A stretch of DNA of 64,000 nucleotides from the NCBI GenBank assembly GCA_902488835.1, contig CABTXQ010000002.1, positions 1 to 64,000 of the forward strand. The letters run 5' to 3'. The notes beneath the pieces are model-generated. The model did not search any database. It worked only from the letters and a program-made list of their open reading frames with translations, and had not been told where the DNA came from. Both the position numbers and the translations under genes were made by a program. Positions 62,943 through 64,000 of this stretch are shown here, in pieces (positions within the stretch are counted from its first letter, which is position 1; each line of letters starts with the position of its first letter). This DNA comes from an uncultured Ileibacterium sp. (GTDB lineage: Bacteria > Bacillota > Clostridia > Peptostreptococcales > Anaerovoracaceae).

Positions 62943-64000
62943 TACAATATGTGAATCATTTATGGCGAAAGAATCGGATGAGAAAGAAAAAAATCAATTG
63001 AAGTTTCTTGGACATAATGGTGAAGTTGTTGAGATGAGTTATGAGGAGCTAAGACATAAGGCTGTTTCTATAGCTAAGGAGATTTCAAGCTTTATAGATC
63101 CACATGACAGGGTTATCCTATCAGTAACAGAGCCATCATTATATATACCTTTCTTCTGGGCAATACTTATTTCGGGTGGAACTGTAGTTCCGTTTTTTTG
63201 TTCAGTTGAAAGCCTATCGATGAAAAACGATGCAGATGCAAATAAACTAAAGATAATAACGAGGATAAGCAAGGCAAATAGCATAATTGTAACGGAAGAT
63301 AAGATAGACACAATTGAAGAGATAATTCCAAATATAGAAATAAAAAGCACTGATGAGATTTTATCATCTGTAAACAGGGACGATGCTGATTATGAAAAAG
63401 AGCTGAGATATATTCCAAAAGTCAGTGATCTTGCCATGATACTATTCACGTCAGGCAGCACAGGTGATCCCAAGGGAGTTCCTTTTACGCATGACAAACT
63501 GCTTAAGGGAATACTGATAGACCAGAGTGCTTTAGAATATACAGATAAAACGAGATTTTTCAACTGGTTTCCAATGGAACATGTTGCACCTCTCAATTTA
63601 TTTCATATCTTGCCACTTCTTCTTCGTGCTGAACAGGTTCATATAAAATCGGAGGAGGTCCTACAAGATCCGAAAGCTTGGCTTAAATTCCTTGATAAAT
63701 TTAAATCCTCTGTTACATGGGCACCCGATTCTATATTCTCTGTACTTATAAGGCAGAGAGAAGAGATAGATAATATGGACATTGATCTTTCATCGCTAAG
63801 GGAAATAATAAATGCCGGTGAAATGATAAATTACAGAAATTGCAAGGAGTTCCTAGAAATTATTAAAAACAAGGGCTGTAAAGAGGTTCTTATGCTGCCT
63901 TTTTGGGGAATGACTGAAGCGGTAGCGGGTATTACAATAACCAGGGCAATGGGAAAGATAAGCAAGGGGAATATAATATCTGTCGGTAAAGCAATAGATG
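62926..64000 (+). CDS. FAAL-like adenylate-forming enzyme (partial, runs off window)
   Basis: A start at ATG 62926 (AAGGAG nine bases upstream) opens a frame without stops to 64000, at least 358 codons. A3 is LFTSGSTGDPKGVPFTH and A5 is FWGMTEAVAG. FNWFPMEHVAP and INAGEMINYR with PKAWLKFL between are the layout of fatty-acyl-AMP ligases and the loading enzymes of hybrid PKS/NRPS systems. It overlaps the thioesterase stop by 17 bases. The C-terminus and any fused domains are beyond the window, so the true size is unknown. Confidence 0.85.
   Translation, partial: MEFQYNTICESFMAKESDEKEKNQLKFLGHNGEVVEMSYEELRHKAVSIAKEISSFIDPHDRVILSVTEPSLYIPFFWAILISGGTVVPFFCSVESLSMKNDADANKLKIITRISKANSIIVTEDKIDTIEEIIPNIEIKSTDEILSSVNRDDADYEKELRYIPKVSDLAMILFTSGSTGDPKGVPFTHDKLLKGILIDQSALEYTDKTRFFNWFPMEHVAPLNLFHILPLLLRAEQVHIKSEEVLQDPKAWLKFLDKFKSSVTWAPDSIFSVLIRQREEIDNMDIDLSSLREIINAGEMINYRNCKEFLEIIKNKGCKEVLMLPFWGMTEAVAGITITRAMGKISKGNIISVGKAID

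Noticed and set aside
1..64000. CRISPR arrays, intact insertion sequences or rRNA genes
   Set aside because: No regularly spaced repeats, transposase genes with terminal repeats, or rRNA-like segments were found on reading the window.

Overview
This window looks like a chromosomal segment of a strictly anaerobic, low-GC Gram-positive bacterium of the class Clostridia. The evidence is the AT-rich codon use, strong AGGAGG ribosome sites, butyrate kinase, 2-oxoacid:ferredoxin oxidoreductase, class III fructose-1,6-bisphosphatase, lipoproteins, c-di-AMP genes of Firmicutes type and the absence of aerobic respiratory genes. A member of the Family XIII / Anaerovoracaceae or Peptostreptococcaceae neighbourhood is plausible, but this is inference from gene content only.

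Layout. 1-8.0 kb: a tightly packed run of three nitrogenase-like genes (one NifH-like reductase and two NifD/K-like proteins) continues directly into hypF-hypC-hypD-hypE, with no hypA, hypB or hydrogenase subunit in view. A voltage-gated K+ channel, tRNA-Glu and a ferritin follow. 9.6-11.3 kb: thiC under a TPP riboswitch with its own terminator. 11.3-20.1 kb: two separate FecBCD/BtuFCD-type metal-chelate ABC importers, an ECF S-component behind a structured leader RNA of unknown class, a histidine phosphatase, a methyltransferase and a THEP1-like NTPase. 20.2-25.8 kb: butyrate kinase, a threonine-aldolase-like enzyme, small membrane proteins, MsrB and a duplicated class II aldolase-like protein. 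26.0-29.4 kb: a P-loop protein and a four-subunit 2-oxoacid:ferredoxin oxidoreductase. 29.5-34.7 kb: cdaA-cdaR-glmM, linking c-di-AMP and cell-wall precursor synthesis, plus a phosphoglucomutase. 35.3-51.6 kb: housekeeping genes (gltX, tmk-holB-ricT, murA, fbp, dnaE) interrupted by a degraded amidohydrolase gene, tiny membrane ORFs, and a short stretch of probable mobile-element remnants next to tRNA-Arg.

53.2-64.0 kb (running off the right edge): an apparently single operon encoding a MacB/FtsX-type ABC exporter, a stand-alone condensation-like enzyme, an AT-less ketosynthase-carrier protein, an acyl/aminoacyl adenylating enzyme, a type II thioesterase and a second, FAAL-like adenylating enzyme. 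It is preceded by a good sigma-A promoter with a perfect inverted repeat at the predicted start site. This is a compact hybrid PKS/NRPS-like biosynthetic cluster and the best candidate for an undescribed system. The second candidate is the nitrogenase-like/Hyp block at the left edge. No CRISPR array and no intact insertion sequence was seen.
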